Source: Streptomyces sp. NBC_01750 (GTDB lineage: Bacteria > Actinomycetota > Actinomycetes > Streptomycetales > Streptomycetaceae). Taken from it: a stretch of DNA of 64,000 bases. The notes under the pieces are model-generated. The model was not told the DNA's origin. It saw only the letters and a list, made by a program, of their open reading frames with translations, and made no database searches. This document shows, piece by piece, positions 53,117 through 63,155 of the stretch (its first letter is position 1; each line of letters starts with the position of its first letter). Position numbers and translations under genes: made by a program. The stretch spans positions 2,296,001 to 2,360,000 of the forward strand of contig NZ_CP109137.1 of the NCBI RefSeq assembly GCF_035918095.1, read 5' to 3'.

Positions 53117-55633
53117 CTACCCGCCGCGTACCGCCAACGCCCGGCGTAGATCGTCGAGTTGGTCGACAAGCTTGCGGCGCAGCGCAGGGATCATCTCCGC
53201 GTCGCGCAGACACTCCTCGCCCAGGCGCAGCGTCTCCGCGTCCACGGCGTGCAGCGGGAAGGCGTAGCGGCCCGCGGCTTCCGCTATGGCGGGGCCGCGG
53301 CGGGCGGCGAGCCCGACCGAGTCCTGGTAGTAACGGGGCACGTACTCGCGTACCAGATCCGCCTGTTCGGGCTGCCAGAAGCCCTGGGCGGTGGCGGTGA
53401 AGAGGTAGTTGGAGAGGGTGTCGGAGGTGAACAGACGATCCCAGGCGGCCGCCTTCGCCTCCGGGGTGGGCAGCGCGGCACGGCAGCGGGCCGCGCCTTC
53501 CTGGCCGGTGGCGCTGGGGTCCCGGTCCAGTTCCGCGTCGATGGCGGTGTTGTCGGTCGCGCCGAGGACGGCGAGGCGGTACAGGATGCGCCAGCGCAGC
53601 TCGGGGTCGAGCTCCGGGCCGCCGGACACGCTGCCGTCGCCGAGCCACTCCTGGAGCGTCTCCGGCTGCGCGGCGGCGTCGATGAAGTGACGTACGCCGG
53701 TGAGCCGCAGGCCCGGGTCGCTGCCGTCCTCGGTGCGGCGCATCAGTGCGCGGCAGATGTCCCTGAGTGCGGCGAGTGCGGCGGGCCGGTCCCCGGCGGG
53801 GAGATAGCGGTCGGCGAGCTGCGTCGCGGCGAAGGCGAGGATGCCCTGGACGACCGCGAGGTCCGACTCGCTCGGGAGGTGGGCGCGGGCCGCCTCCAGA
53901 TAGGCGGTGGGGGCGAGTTCGCCGTCGCGGACCATGTCGCGTGCGGCGTTCCAGACGACGGTGCGGGTCAGCGGGTCCGGGATGCCGGACAGGGAACGTA
54001 CGGCCGTGTTCCAGGAGGCGGTGTCCAGGCGGACCTTGGCGTAGCTGAGGTCGCCGTCGTTGAGGACGACGAGGGCCGGGCGGCGGCCCGGGTGGGCGCC
54101 GTTCCGGCTCTGCGGGATGTCCAGTTCGATACGGTCGCGCAGCACGAGCCGGCCCGCGTCCACCGGGTCGGCGTCGTACGTGCCCACGGCGATGCGGTGC
54201 GGGCGGCTGCCGTCGCGCGCGACAGTCAGCGACCAGCCGCCCTCGGACTCGGAGATCGCCGGGGTGAGGGTGTCGACGCCGGTCGTACGCAGCCAGGACT
54301 CGGCCCAGCCGTGCACATCGCGGTCGGTGGCGTGGGCCAGTGAGTCGATGAAGTCGGCGAGGGTGGCGTTGGAGAACTTGTGCCGGGCGAAGTGGGTGTT
54401 GATACCGGCGAGGAAGTCCTTCTCGCCCAGCCAGGCTACCAACTGGCGCAGCGCCGAGGCGCCTTTGGCGTAGGAGATGCCGTCGAAATTGAGCATCGCG
54501 GACGCGGTGTCGGGGACGGCGTCCGGGTCGGGAGCGACCGGGTGGGTGGAGGGCCGCTGGTCGGCGTCGTAACCCCAGGACTTGCGGCCGATGCCGAAGT
54601 CCACCCAGGTGTCGGTGAAGCGGGTGGCCTCGGTGAGGGTCTGGTAGCCCATGTACTCGGCGAAGGACTCGTTCAGCCAGATGTCGTCCCACCACTTCAG
54701 GGTGACGAGGTCGCCGAACCACATATGCGCCATCTCGTGGGCGATGACCATGGCGCGGGTCTGCCGCTCGGTGTCGGTGACGGCGGAGCGGTAGATGAAC
54801 TCGTCACGGAAGGTGACCAGGCCGGGGTTCTCCATCGCGCCGGCGTTGAACTCGGGCACGAAGGCCTGGTCGTACGAGTCGAAGGGGTACGGCTCCTCGA
54901 ACTTCTCGTGGTACCGGTCGTAGCACTGGCGTGTGATCTCGAGGATCTCCTCGGCGTCCGCGTCGAGGTACGGCGCCAGCGAGCGGCGGCAGTGGATGCC
55001 GAAGGGCAGTCCGGCGTGCTCGCTGCGCACGGAGTGCCAGGGGCCGGCGGCGACGGCGACGAAGTAGGTGGCGAGCGGCGGCGTTGCCGCGCAGGTCCAG
55101 CGGCCCGGGGCGGTCTGGGTGGCGATGCCGTTGCCGAGCACGCTCCAGCCCTCGGGCGCGGTGACGGACAGCTCGAAGACGGCCTTGAGGTCGGGCTGGT
55201 CGAAGGCGGCGAAGACGCGCTGGACGTCCTCCATGAACAGCTGGGTGTAGACGTACGCCTCACCGTCGGTGGGGTCGGTGAAGCGGTGCATGCCTTCGCC
55301 GGTGCGGGAGTAGCGCATGTCCGCCTCGACGCGCAGCTCGTGCTCCCCCGCGGTGAGACCGGTGAGCGCGAGCCGGTTCCCGGTCAGTTTCTCGGGGTCG
55401 AGCGGCTGTCCGTCGAGGGTGACGGCGCGCAGCACGGCGGGCTTGAGTTCGACGAAGGTGTCCCCGGCCGCGCGCGCGGTGAAGTGAATGACGGTGCGGG
55501 AAGTGAAGGTCTCTTCCCCGGGCTCCGCCGGGGGGACTCCCACGCCGGTGGTGAGATCGAGGTCGATCGTGTACCGGTGGACGTCGAGGAGCTGGGCTCG
55601 GGTCTGCGCTTCGTCGCGCGTCAGTACGGGCAT
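53117..55633 (-). CDS. pepN: aminopeptidase N (M1 family)
   Basis: An 838-residue M1 zinc aminopeptidase removing N-terminal residues from peptides. The exopeptidase motif is FNAGAMENPGLVTFRDEF, and the zinc site is VIAHEMAHMWFGDLVTLKWW followed by WLNESFAEYMGYQTLTEAT with the third ligand Glu. The N-terminal beta domain begins MPVLTRDEAQTRAQLLDVHR and the C-terminal helical domain (about residues 530-838) is complete. Length matches Streptomyces PepN. It is cytoplasmic; there is no signal peptide. Confidence 0.96.
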   Translation of the reverse strand: MPVLTRDEAQTRAQLLDVHRYTIDLDLTTGVGVPPAEPGEETFTSRTVIHFTARAAGDTFVELKPAVLRAVTLDGQPLDPEKLTGNRLALTGLTAGEHELRVEADMRYSRTGEGMHRFTDPTDGEAYVYTQLFMEDVQRVFAAFDQPDLKAVFELSVTAPEGWSVLGNGIATQTAPGRWTCAATPPLATYFVAVAAGPWHSVRSEHAGLPFGIHCRRSLAPYLDADAEEILEITRQCYDRYHEKFEEPYPFDSYDQAFVPEFNAGAMENPGLVTFRDEFIYRSAVTDTERQTRAMVIAHEMAHMWFGDLVTLKWWDDIWLNESFAEYMGYQTLTEATRFTDTWVDFGIGRKSWGYDADQRPSTHPVAPDPDAVPDTASAMLNFDGISYAKGASALRQLVAWLGEKDFLAGINTHFARHKFSNATLADFIDSLAHATDRDVHGWAESWLRTTGVDTLTPAISESEGGWSLTVARDGSRPHRIAVGTYDADPVDAGRLVLRDRIELDIPQSRNGAHPGRRPALVVLNDGDLSYAKVRLDTASWNTAVRSLSGIPDPLTRTVVWNAARDMVRDGELAPTAYLEAARAHLPSESDLAVVQGILAFAATQLADRYLPAGDRPAALAALRDICRALMRRTEDGSDPGLRLTGVRHFIDAAAQPETLQEWLGDGSVSGGPELDPELRWRILYRLAVLGATDNTAIDAELDRDPSATGQEGAARCRAALPTPEAKAAAWDRLFTSDTLSNYLFTATAQGFWQPEQADLVREYVPRYYQDSVGLAARRGPAIAEAAGRYAFPLHAVDAETLRLGEECLRDAEMIPALRRKLVDQLDDLRRALAVRGG

Positions 55634-55703
55634 GAGGGCAATGCTGCCCGATGGGTCCTGGTCCGCACACGGGGTGGGGGTTCTGCTGTCAGCGCACGCG
55701 CTT

Positions 55704-56105
55704 CTACGCGCCGGGGGCCTCGACCGGCAAGTCCCGCTCAGTGGCCGCCGCGGCCAGCGGCTTGTCGCAGGTGACGAACGCGGTCAGCGCCTGTTCGAGG
55801 TCTTCGGCACACGCGAGGTGGATCGCGTCGAGGCTGCGCAAGTGGCGCTGCGGGTACTGGCCGGCCGCGCGCAGGATCGGGTCGGTGAGACGGATGCGCA
55901 GTACGCGGTCGAGCATCTCCTCGGCGGCGTCCCCCACTTCGGGGTCCGCCCCTGCGCGTACGAGTGTGCGGGCCGCCTCGGTCTGGGTAAGCGCGGCGGT
56001 GACATGGCCTTCCGCGGCACGTGCGGCCAGAAAGGTGCGCAGCGCGTCCGTCTCGGGCTCGGGGAGGAGCAGCTTCGGCAGCGCGCAGGAGTCGAGGTAG
56101 ATCAA
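55704..56105 (-). CDS. PIN-domain protein, probable VapC-type toxin
   Basis: A 133-residue PIN-fold nuclease. MIYLDSCALPKLLLPEPETD has the first catalytic Asp, AALTQTEAARTLVRAG the conserved Glu, and LRSLDAIHLACAEDLEQALT the third acidic residue, with FVTCDKPLAAAA closing the site. VapC toxins cleave tRNA or rRNA. Its start overlaps the end of the Phd-like gene by four bases, the usual antitoxin-toxin order. Confidence 0.88.
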   Translation of the reverse strand: MIYLDSCALPKLLLPEPETDALRTFLAARAAEGHVTAALTQTEAARTLVRAGADPEVGDAAEEMLDRVLRIRLTDPILRAAGQYPQRHLRSLDAIHLACAEDLEQALTAFVTCDKPLAAAATERDLPVEAPGA

Positions 56106-56398
56106 CGGTCCTCTTCCTCTCGCATCGCCGGCAGGACCTCGGAGAGCCGGGCGGGCGGACCGGGACGGGCGGCCAGTGGCTGCCGGTCGCCGAGCCCGCG
56201 CGCGGATTCCGCGTTCTCCGTGTCGACGGTGCCCGTGCGGACGAGGTCCTCCATCACCCGCTGCTCCGGGTCCGGCGGGGCGAGCACCGCAACGAGCCTG
56301 CCGTTGCGCGTGGTCTCCACGCGCTCCCCGGACGCGACCCTCTCGATGAGTTCGCTCGCGTGCTGCTGAAGCCGGCGGATCGGCACTCTTGTGGTCAT
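56102..56398 (-). CDS. Phd/YefM-type antitoxin
   Basis: A 98-residue protein. The N-terminal MTTRVPIRRLQQHASELIER and GERVETTRNGRLVAVLAPPD match the Phd/YefM DNA-binding fold. The C-terminal half is Pro/Arg-rich and probably unstructured until bound to toxin. The ATG at 56398 is preferred to an upstream in-frame start because the fold begins there. It would neutralise the PIN protein and repress the pair. Confidence 0.85.
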   Translation of the reverse strand: MTTRVPIRRLQQHASELIERVASGERVETTRNGRLVAVLAPPDPEQRVMEDLVRTGTVDTENAESARGLGDRQPLAARPGPPARLSEVLPAMREEEDR

Positions 56399-56480
56399 AG
56401 CACCCACGCTACGAGTGGCGCGCGGCACTTCCAGCAACGTGCGGCGCTTTCCCCCTTATGAAGTACACAGGGGCGAGCTG

Positions 56481-56786
56481 TCAGGAGCGGGCGATCGTCT
56501 CGTGGTGCCGGATGACCTCGGCGATGATGAAGTTCAGCAGCTTCTCGGCGAACGCCGGATCCAGTTTGGCGCTCTCCGCGAGCTGCCGCAGCCGCTCGAT
56601 CTGGCGGGCCTCGCGGGCCGGGTCGGCGGGCGGCAGATTGTGCCGCGCCTTGAGGTGGCCGACCTGCTGGGTGCACTTGAAACGCTCGGCGAGCATATGG
56701 ACGACCGCCGCGTCGATGTTGTCGATGCTCTCGCGCAGGCTGTTCAGTTCGGCGCGTACGGCATCGTCGATGTCACTCGTGGTCAT
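56481..56786 (-). CDS. chorismate mutase (AroQ class)
   Basis: A 101-residue all-helical chorismate mutase converting chorismate to prephenate for Phe/Tyr synthesis. AELNSLRESIDNIDAAVVHM, LAERFKCTQQVGHLKARHNL and DPAREARQIERLRQLAESAK carry the conserved Arg, Lys and Glu positions of the AroQ active site. The length is standard for a monofunctional enzyme. No signal peptide is present, so it is cytoplasmic. Confidence 0.92.
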   Translation of the reverse strand: MTTSDIDDAVRAELNSLRESIDNIDAAVVHMLAERFKCTQQVGHLKARHNLPPADPAREARQIERLRQLAESAKLDPAFAEKLLNFIIAEVIRHHETIARS

Positions 56787-56797
56787 GGTCAGCGAGC

Positions 56798-57685
56798 TTA
56801 CGTCGATCCCATAGTGATCGTCGGGGGGTGGTCCGGGTCCGGGATCCGGTTGCTCCAGCCGCCGGGGACGGTGTGGCCCTGTTGCTCACGGAAGCGGACG
56901 GGCGCGATGCCGACGCGACGGGTGAACAGCCGGGAGAAGTACGCCGGGTCCTCGTAGCCGACGCGGCGGGCGACGGCGGCGACGGGCAGCTCGGTGGCCA
57001 CGAGCAGTTCCTTCGCACGGCCGAGGCGGATGCCGAGCAGGTACTCCTTGGGGCTGCGGCCCGCGCCGCGGCGAACGGCGGCGCGCAGTTCGGCGGGGGT
57101 CATCCCGTGCCGGGCGGCGTGTTCGGCGACGGACAGCGACTGGAAGGCGTCGCGGGCCAGCGCGGTGAGCACCGGGTCGCCCTCGGCGTTGGTGTCGGCG
57201 CGGGCGCGGCGCAGCGCGACCAGGAGTTCATGGACAGCGGCGCCCGTCTCGACCTCGAGGAGCGGGTTGCCGCTGTGCGCGGCGCGGGCGATCCGGCCGA
57301 CGGCTGCGCGGGCCCCGGCCGCGTCGGCGAGCGGGACGACGGGCCGGTCCGGCTCGATGTAGCCGAGCTCGGTGTAGGTGGCGGTCGCGGGCCCGGTGAA
57401 GTCGACGAAGCTCTCGTCCCAGCCGCCTGCCGGATCGGGACCGTAGTGGTGCGGAACGCCGGGCGTGAGCCAGATCAGAGCGGGCGCGGTCACGGTGGCG
57501 CGCCGTCCGTCGGGGCCCCGGAACCAGCCGCTGCCGGCGCTGATCACGACGGCGACATGGTGGTCGAGGGTACGGGGTCCGACGGTGGGCAGGACGCCGT
57601 GCTGGAGGCCGACGCCGAGACAGGCCAGACCGAGGCGGTGATGGACGGGGCTCGGGGTGAAATAGCGCATCCAGGTGTGGTACAT
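56798..57685 (-). CDS. AraC-family transcriptional regulator
   Basis: A 295-residue regulator. The N-terminal cupin-like sensor domain (to about residue 150) includes SAGSGWFRGPDGRRATVTAP and PALIWLTPGVPHHYGPDP. The C-terminal double HTH has SLSVAEHAARHGMTPAELRA, GRSPKEYLLGIRLGRAKELL and VAAVARRVGYEDPAYFSRLF followed by TRRVGIAPVRFREQ. It is divergent from the beta-galactosidase gene over 131 bases and is likely its sugar-responsive regulator (inference). An ATG 15 bases inside is an alternative start. Confidence 0.92.
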   Translation of the reverse strand: MYHTWMRYFTPSPVHHRLGLACLGVGLQHGVLPTVGPRTLDHHVAVVISAGSGWFRGPDGRRATVTAPALIWLTPGVPHHYGPDPAGGWDESFVDFTGPATATYTELGYIEPDRPVVPLADAAGARAAVGRIARAAHSGNPLLEVETGAAVHELLVALRRARADTNAEGDPVLTALARDAFQSLSVAEHAARHGMTPAELRAAVRRGAGRSPKEYLLGIRLGRAKELLVATELPVAAVARRVGYEDPAYFSRLFTRRVGIAPVRFREQQGHTVPGGWSNRIPDPDHPPTITMGST

Positions 57686-57816
57686 CCGCCTCTGTCCTCT
57701 CCCTGGGCTCCGGGTGCCGGCGTTGCGTCCAAACAGCGCCGATCTTTGTCCATGGACCGGCCCGCCGCCAGGGGGCGATGGTTGGCCGCGGTACGAGGCC
57801 GAGCGAGGGGTGGACG

Positions 57817-59568
57817 GTGGCTGATTTCACTGTGAGTGATGCGGACTTCCTGGTGGACGGGCGGCCCGTGCGGCTGCTGTCGGGAGCGCTGCACTACTTC
57901 CGGGTGCACGAGGCGCAGTGGGAGCACCGGCTGGCCATGCTGCGCGCCATGGGCCTCAACTGCGTCGAGACATACGTCCCGTGGAATCTGCATGAGCCGG
58001 AGCCCGGCCGGTACGCGGACGCCGACGCGCTGGGCCGGTTCCTGGACGCCGCGCAGGCGGCGGGCCTGTGTGCGATCGTGCGGCCGGGGCCGTACATCTG
58101 CGCCGAGTGGGAGAACGGCGGGCTGCCGTACTGGCTGACCGGACGGCTGGGACGGCGGGTGCGCTCGGACGACGCCGAGTACCTGGGGCATGTGGAGCGG
58201 TGGTTCACCCGGCTGCTGCCGCAGGTGGTGGAGCGGCAGATCGGGCACGGCGGTCCGGTGATCATGGTGCAGGTCGAGAACGAGTACGGCAGTTACGGCT
58301 GCGACCAGGGCTATCTGCGTCATCTCGTGGATCTGCTGCGGGGCTGCGGGGTGACCGTGCCGCTGTTCACCTCCGACGGGCCCGAGGACCATATGCTCAC
58401 CGGCGGCTCGGTGCCCGGGGTGCTGGCGACGGTGAACTTCGGGTCGGGGGCCCGTGAGTGCTTCGCGACGCTGCGCCGCCATCGGCCGCGGGGGCCGCTG
58501 ATGTGCATGGAGTTCTGGTGCGGCTGGTTCGACCACTGGGGCGGGGACCATGTCGTACGGGATCCGGGGGATGCCGCGGCGGCGCTGCGCGAGATCCTGG
58601 AGTGCGGCGCCTCGGTCAATGTCTATATGGCGCACGGCGGCACGAACTTTGCCGGCTGGGCGGGTGCCAACCGGGCGGGCGGCGCCCTGCACATGGGCGG
58701 GTTCCAGCCGGATGTCACGTCGTACGACTACGACGCGCCGATCGACGAGTACGGGCGGCCGACGGAGAAGTTCCGGCTGTTCCGGGACGTGCTCGCGCTG
58801 TACCAGGAGGGTCCGCTGCCGGACCTGCCGCCGGCGCCCGCCGTTCTGGGCGCGCCGGTGCGGGCGGAGCTCACCGAATGGGCACCGCTCGACGAGGTAC
58901 TGGAGACGCTCGGCGACGAGGAGTCGGAGGGGCCTGTTCCACCCACCTTCGAGGAACTTGGCGTGGACCGGGGTCTGGTCCGCTACCGGGTCGGCGTTCC
59001 GGGCCCGCGGCAGCCGTATCCGCTGAGTGTGTCCGGTCTGCGGGACCGGGCCGTCGTGTACGTCGACGGGATGCGGGCCGGGGTACTGAGCGACGAGGAC
59101 GCCGCGCTCGATGAACCGGTGGCCGGGCCCGCCGCGGTGGAGCTGTGGGTGGAGTCGCTGGGGCGCGTCAACTACGGGCCGCGGACGGGCGAGCCGAAGG
59201 GCATCTCCGGCGGCGTACTGCACGAGCGGCAGTATCTGCACGGCGTACGGGCGCGGGGGCTGCGGCTGGATGCCTTCGAGGAAGCGGGCGCGGTCGGGAA
59301 AGTGCCGTTCCGCGAGACGGCGCAGGACGGGGCGACGGGTCTGTACCGGGCCCCGTTCGAGGTGAGCGAACCCGGCGACGCGTCGCTGGAACTGCCGGGC
59401 TGGACACGGGGTTTCGTGTGGGTGAACGGCTTCGGTCTCGGCCGCTACTGGTCGGCAGGACCGCAGCGGACGCTGTACGTTCCCGGGCCGGTGCTGCGCG
59501 TGGGCACGAACGAGGTGTGGGTGCTGGAGCTGGAGGGCTCGGGCGACCGGTTCGCCCACTTCTCGTGA
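57817..59568 (+). CDS. beta-galactosidase (GH35)
   Basis: A 583-residue glycoside hydrolase of family 35, hydrolysing terminal beta-galactosides. RLLSGALHYFRVHEAQWEHR and CVETYVPWNLHEPEPGRY open the barrel. The acid/base is in VIMVQVENEYGSYGCDQGYL and the nucleophile in PLMCMEFWCGWFDHWGGD. The C-terminal jelly-roll domains end with WTRGFVWVNGFGLGRYWSAG. No signal peptide is visible, so it is probably cytoplasmic. The GTG at 57817 has GAGGGG upstream and starts the conserved region. Confidence 0.94.
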   Translation: MADFTVSDADFLVDGRPVRLLSGALHYFRVHEAQWEHRLAMLRAMGLNCVETYVPWNLHEPEPGRYADADALGRFLDAAQAAGLCAIVRPGPYICAEWENGGLPYWLTGRLGRRVRSDDAEYLGHVERWFTRLLPQVVERQIGHGGPVIMVQVENEYGSYGCDQGYLRHLVDLLRGCGVTVPLFTSDGPEDHMLTGGSVPGVLATVNFGSGARECFATLRRHRPRGPLMCMEFWCGWFDHWGGDHVVRDPGDAAAALREILECGASVNVYMAHGGTNFAGWAGANRAGGALHMGGFQPDVTSYDYDAPIDEYGRPTEKFRLFRDVLALYQEGPLPDLPPAPAVLGAPVRAELTEWAPLDEVLETLGDEESEGPVPPTFEELGVDRGLVRYRVGVPGPRQPYPLSVSGLRDRAVVYVDGMRAGVLSDEDAALDEPVAGPAAVELWVESLGRVNYGPRTGEPKGISGGVLHERQYLHGVRARGLRLDAFEEAGAVGKVPFRETAQDGATGLYRAPFEVSEPGDASLELPGWTRGFVWVNGFGLGRYWSAGPQRTLYVPGPVLRVGTNEVWVLELEGSGDRFAHFS

Positions 59569-59569
59569 G

Positions 59570-59626
59570 CGGTACGCACGGGTTCTCCCGGCGGTACGCA
59601 CGGGTTCTCCCGGCGGTACGCACGGG
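59570..59626 (+). repeat. 22-bp tandem repeat, nearly three copies, after the beta-galactosidase gene
   Basis: Units of cggtacgcacgggttctcccgg start near 59571, 59593 and 59615, the last truncated. They lie between the beta-galactosidase stop and its terminator hairpin. The copies are essentially identical, implying recent duplication. Confidence 0.8.
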
Positions 59627-59628
59627 AG

Positions 59629-59660
59629 AGGGCCGGCCCACATGAAGGACCGGCCCTTTG
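59629..59660 (+). terminator. intrinsic terminator of the beta-galactosidase gene
   Basis: A stem of gggccgg (59630-59636) with ccggccc (59650-59656), 13-nt loop, followed by ttt on the plus strand. It lies about 60 bases after the beta-galactosidase stop and just before the end of the convergent trypsin gene. Confidence 0.75.
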
Positions 59661-59678
59661 CGCGTACCGCTCGAAGTG

Positions 59679-60548
<870 letters not shown>

Positions 60549-60672
60549 TTATGAAGAGTGGATCACCAGGCCACAAGGAGCAGTTTTCGGCCACTGTCAC
60601 CAGCGGGGATCCGCCCTCTCTCCCCCGTACAGTTGATTCAGGCCGACCGACGTGCATGGGGGGTTACGGGAC

Positions 60673-61575
60673 GTGGTGGCGAACGGCAGCGAGGTCGTAC
60701 ACGGCTTTCCGCACCTCGACACCGTGCGTGCGGCGATCACCGCGCTCTACAGGCGCCTCTCGCCGGATACCGTGCTCTCCTACGCCCCGAGCGTCGTCCC
60801 GGCCGATGTCGCCTTCTCCGACCAGGACGATCTGCATCTCGGCGCGCAGCGCGTCGCCCGCGCCCTGGTACAGCATCTGCGGCTGCCGGACGCCCGGATG
60901 ATCGTGAGTTTCCGCGAGATGCAGCATGCCGCCAGCGTCGAACTCGCCGCGGGACCGGAGTACTTCATCGAGCTCAACGACCGCTTCCGCACCCATCGCA
61001 GGGACATCGGGGCGGCCCTCGCCCACGAGATCATGCATGTGCTGCTGCACCGGCTCGACCTGTCCTTCCCGGGCACCCGCGACAACGAGATCCTCACCGA
61101 CACCGCGACCACGTATCTCGGCTCCGGCTGGCTGCTCCTCGACGCGTTCCGGGAGGACAGCGTCTCCAGCCAGAAGCTCGGCTACCTCACCCCGGAGGAG
61201 TTCGGCTACGTCCTCGCCAAGCGGGCGATCGCCTTCGACGAGGACCCCTCCCCCTGGTTCACCAGCCCGCAGGGGTACACCGCCTACACCAAGGGCCGCG
61301 CCCAGGCACTGCGCGACGCACAGCAGCCGCCGCTGACGACCGCGGGCTGGACGGGCCGCCATCGCTACGCCAAGGACCGGCGCCACGCCCGGGAGCACCC
61401 GGGCTCCGCCCACGCGACTGCCGGATCGTCCGCCTACGCCTTCGAACGCGGGGCTGACGGGCTGCTCGTCTCCTTCTCGTGTCCCACCTGCCATCAGCGC
61501 ATCCGGGTTGCCGTGAGGGGGCGGGCGCGGGTCCGCTGCGGGCTGTGCCGCACGATTCTGGAATGCGACACCTGA
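60673..61575 (+). CDS. zincin-like metalloprotease with C-terminal zinc ribbon
   Basis: A protein of about 300 residues. AALAHEIMHVLLHRLDLSFP near residue 120 is a HExxH zinc motif with a further His, and NEILTDTATTYLGSGWLLLD may supply the third ligand. The C-terminus has a CPTCHQ/CGLC zinc ribbon (about residues 275-293). No signal peptide is present. An in-frame ATG at 60652 is an alternative start; the GTG at 60673 has GGGGGG nine bases upstream. The substrate is unknown. Confidence 0.7.
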   Translation: MVANGSEVVHGFPHLDTVRAAITALYRRLSPDTVLSYAPSVVPADVAFSDQDDLHLGAQRVARALVQHLRLPDARMIVSFREMQHAASVELAAGPEYFIELNDRFRTHRRDIGAALAHEIMHVLLHRLDLSFPGTRDNEILTDTATTYLGSGWLLLDAFREDSVSSQKLGYLTPEEFGYVLAKRAIAFDEDPSPWFTSPQGYTAYTKGRAQALRDAQQPPLTTAGWTGRHRYAKDRRHAREHPGSAHATAGSSAYAFERGADGLLVSFSCPTCHQRIRVAVRGRARVRCGLCRTILECDT

Positions 61576-61598
61576 CCGATCTTCCGTAGGGTCGAACC

Positions 61599-63149
61599 AT
61601 GACGAAAGAGCCGACAGCGGGCGCCCGCGAGCTGTTCGAGGCGGTGCACGGCGGCGCGGACGACGCTGTCGTAGGGCTGCTGAGGGCCGGAATCCCCGCC
61701 GATGTGACCGACGAGGACGGGCAGACGCCGCTCTATCTGGCGGCGGTGAGCGACGAGGTGGGCATCGTGCGGCTGCTGCTGGCCGCGGGAGCCGCGCCCG
61801 AGCGCGCGGGCGGCCCCGACGCCGGGGACCTGCCGCTGTGCGGGGCCGCGGTCGGCGGACACACCGAGGTGGTGCGGGCGCTGCTCGCTGCGGGCGCCAG
61901 GCCCGATCTTCCGGAGGCGTACGGCTTCAGGGCCATGGTCTGGGCGGTGGAGCAGGGGCACGCCGGGACGGTGGAGGTGCTGCTGGAGTACGGCGCCGAC
62001 CCCGATCTGCCGGGCCCGAGCGGCGAGCCGCCACTGGTGCTCGCCGCCCGGCGCGGCTCTCCTTCGACGGTGCGGGCCCTGCTGCGGCACGGCGCCGGCG
62101 CGACGGAGGCAGCGCTGACCGAGGCCAGGCAGTGGCTCGTACGGGATGTGGAGCGGGAGCTGCGGGAGGGGCTGCTGCGGGCGTACGAGGTGGCGGACAG
62201 CGAGGAGTACGAGATCTTCACGCGCCGGGTCGAGGAGGACGGCGGGGTGACCGTCGTCGTCGAGCTGCTACGGGACGGCAGCCCGTCGGCCGGCAATGAG
62301 CGGCAGACCGGCCACGGTGCGATCGCGACACTTCTGGAAGGCGAGCTGGGGACAATGACTCCGTACGCGGAGCTCGCCGAACGGGCCCTGCGTTGCGGGG
62401 ATCCCGATCAGGACGACTGGGTCGAGTCGGTGACGGCGCTGTGGAGCCGCGGCGACGAGGAGACCTTCCAGGCGGCGGCCGCGTGGTGCGCGAGCGACGA
62501 TCCCCTGCGCCAGGCGTTCGCGGCGGACGTGCTGGCACAGCTGGGGTTCGTGCGTCCGGGGCCGGACGAGGACGCCGGGCCCGACGGGTCGGGCCCGCGG
62601 CGGCCGTTCGCCGCGCGGGCGTTGCCGCTGCTGCGCGAGCTGTCCCGGGAGGCGCGGGATCCGGAGCTGATCCAGGCGGCCGTGCTCGGTCTCGGGCACC
62701 ACGGGGATCCGGCCGCGCTGCCCGAGATCCTGCGGCATGCCGGGCATCCGGACGCGGAGGTACGCCACCGGGTGGCGCTGGCGCTGTGCGGGCTGGTTCC
62801 GGGCGGCCATACGGAGGGCGTCGAGGCGGTGATCACTCTGAGCCGGGACGCGGACACCCATGTCAGGGACTGGGCGACGATGGCGCTGGCGGGCATCGAG
62901 GCCGATAGTCACGAGATCCGCGAGGCACTGGCGGCACGGCTCAACGACCCGGACGCGGACACGGCGGCGGAGGCGGCCCGGGGACTGGCGATGCGTCAGG
63001 ATCCGCGTGCCGCCGCGGCGTTGGCCAGGATCCTCGCCGACGAGGATCCGGACGGGTATGCCCGGGACACGGCGGTGGACGCGGTGCGGCAGCTGCAGGA
63101 CCCACAGCTCAGGCGTCGGCTGGAACAGACGTCGCCGCGCTGCCGCTGA
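61599..63149 (+). CDS. ankyrin and HEAT repeat protein
   Basis: A 516-residue repeat protein. Four to five ankyrin repeats fill the first 170 residues: DEDGQTPLYLAAVSDEVGIV, LPLCGAAVGGHTEVVRALLA, GFRAMVWAVEQGHAGTVEVL and EPPLVLAARRGSPSTVRALL. HEAT repeats from about residue 270 include QAAVLGLGHHGDPAALPEIL, EVRHRVALALCGLVPGGHTE and HVRDWATMALAGIEADSHEI. Both are protein-interaction scaffolds. It follows the metalloprotease gene by 23 bases, suggesting co-expression. Confidence 0.9.
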   Translation: MTKEPTAGARELFEAVHGGADDAVVGLLRAGIPADVTDEDGQTPLYLAAVSDEVGIVRLLLAAGAAPERAGGPDAGDLPLCGAAVGGHTEVVRALLAAGARPDLPEAYGFRAMVWAVEQGHAGTVEVLLEYGADPDLPGPSGEPPLVLAARRGSPSTVRALLRHGAGATEAALTEARQWLVRDVERELREGLLRAYEVADSEEYEIFTRRVEEDGGVTVVVELLRDGSPSAGNERQTGHGAIATLLEGELGTMTPYAELAERALRCGDPDQDDWVESVTALWSRGDEETFQAAAAWCASDDPLRQAFAADVLAQLGFVRPGPDEDAGPDGSGPRRPFAARALPLLRELSREARDPELIQAAVLGLGHHGDPAALPEILRHAGHPDAEVRHRVALALCGLVPGGHTEGVEAVITLSRDADTHVRDWATMALAGIEADSHEIREALAARLNDPDADTAAEAARGLAMRQDPRAAAALARILADEDPDGYARDTAVDAVRQLQDPQLRRRLEQTSPRCR

Positions 63150-63155
63150 CCCGGT

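Noticed and set aside
57544..59643. A 699-residue minus-strand frame opposite the beta-galactosidase
   Set aside because: Arg/Pro/His-rich shadow of the GH35 gene and overlapping AraC region.
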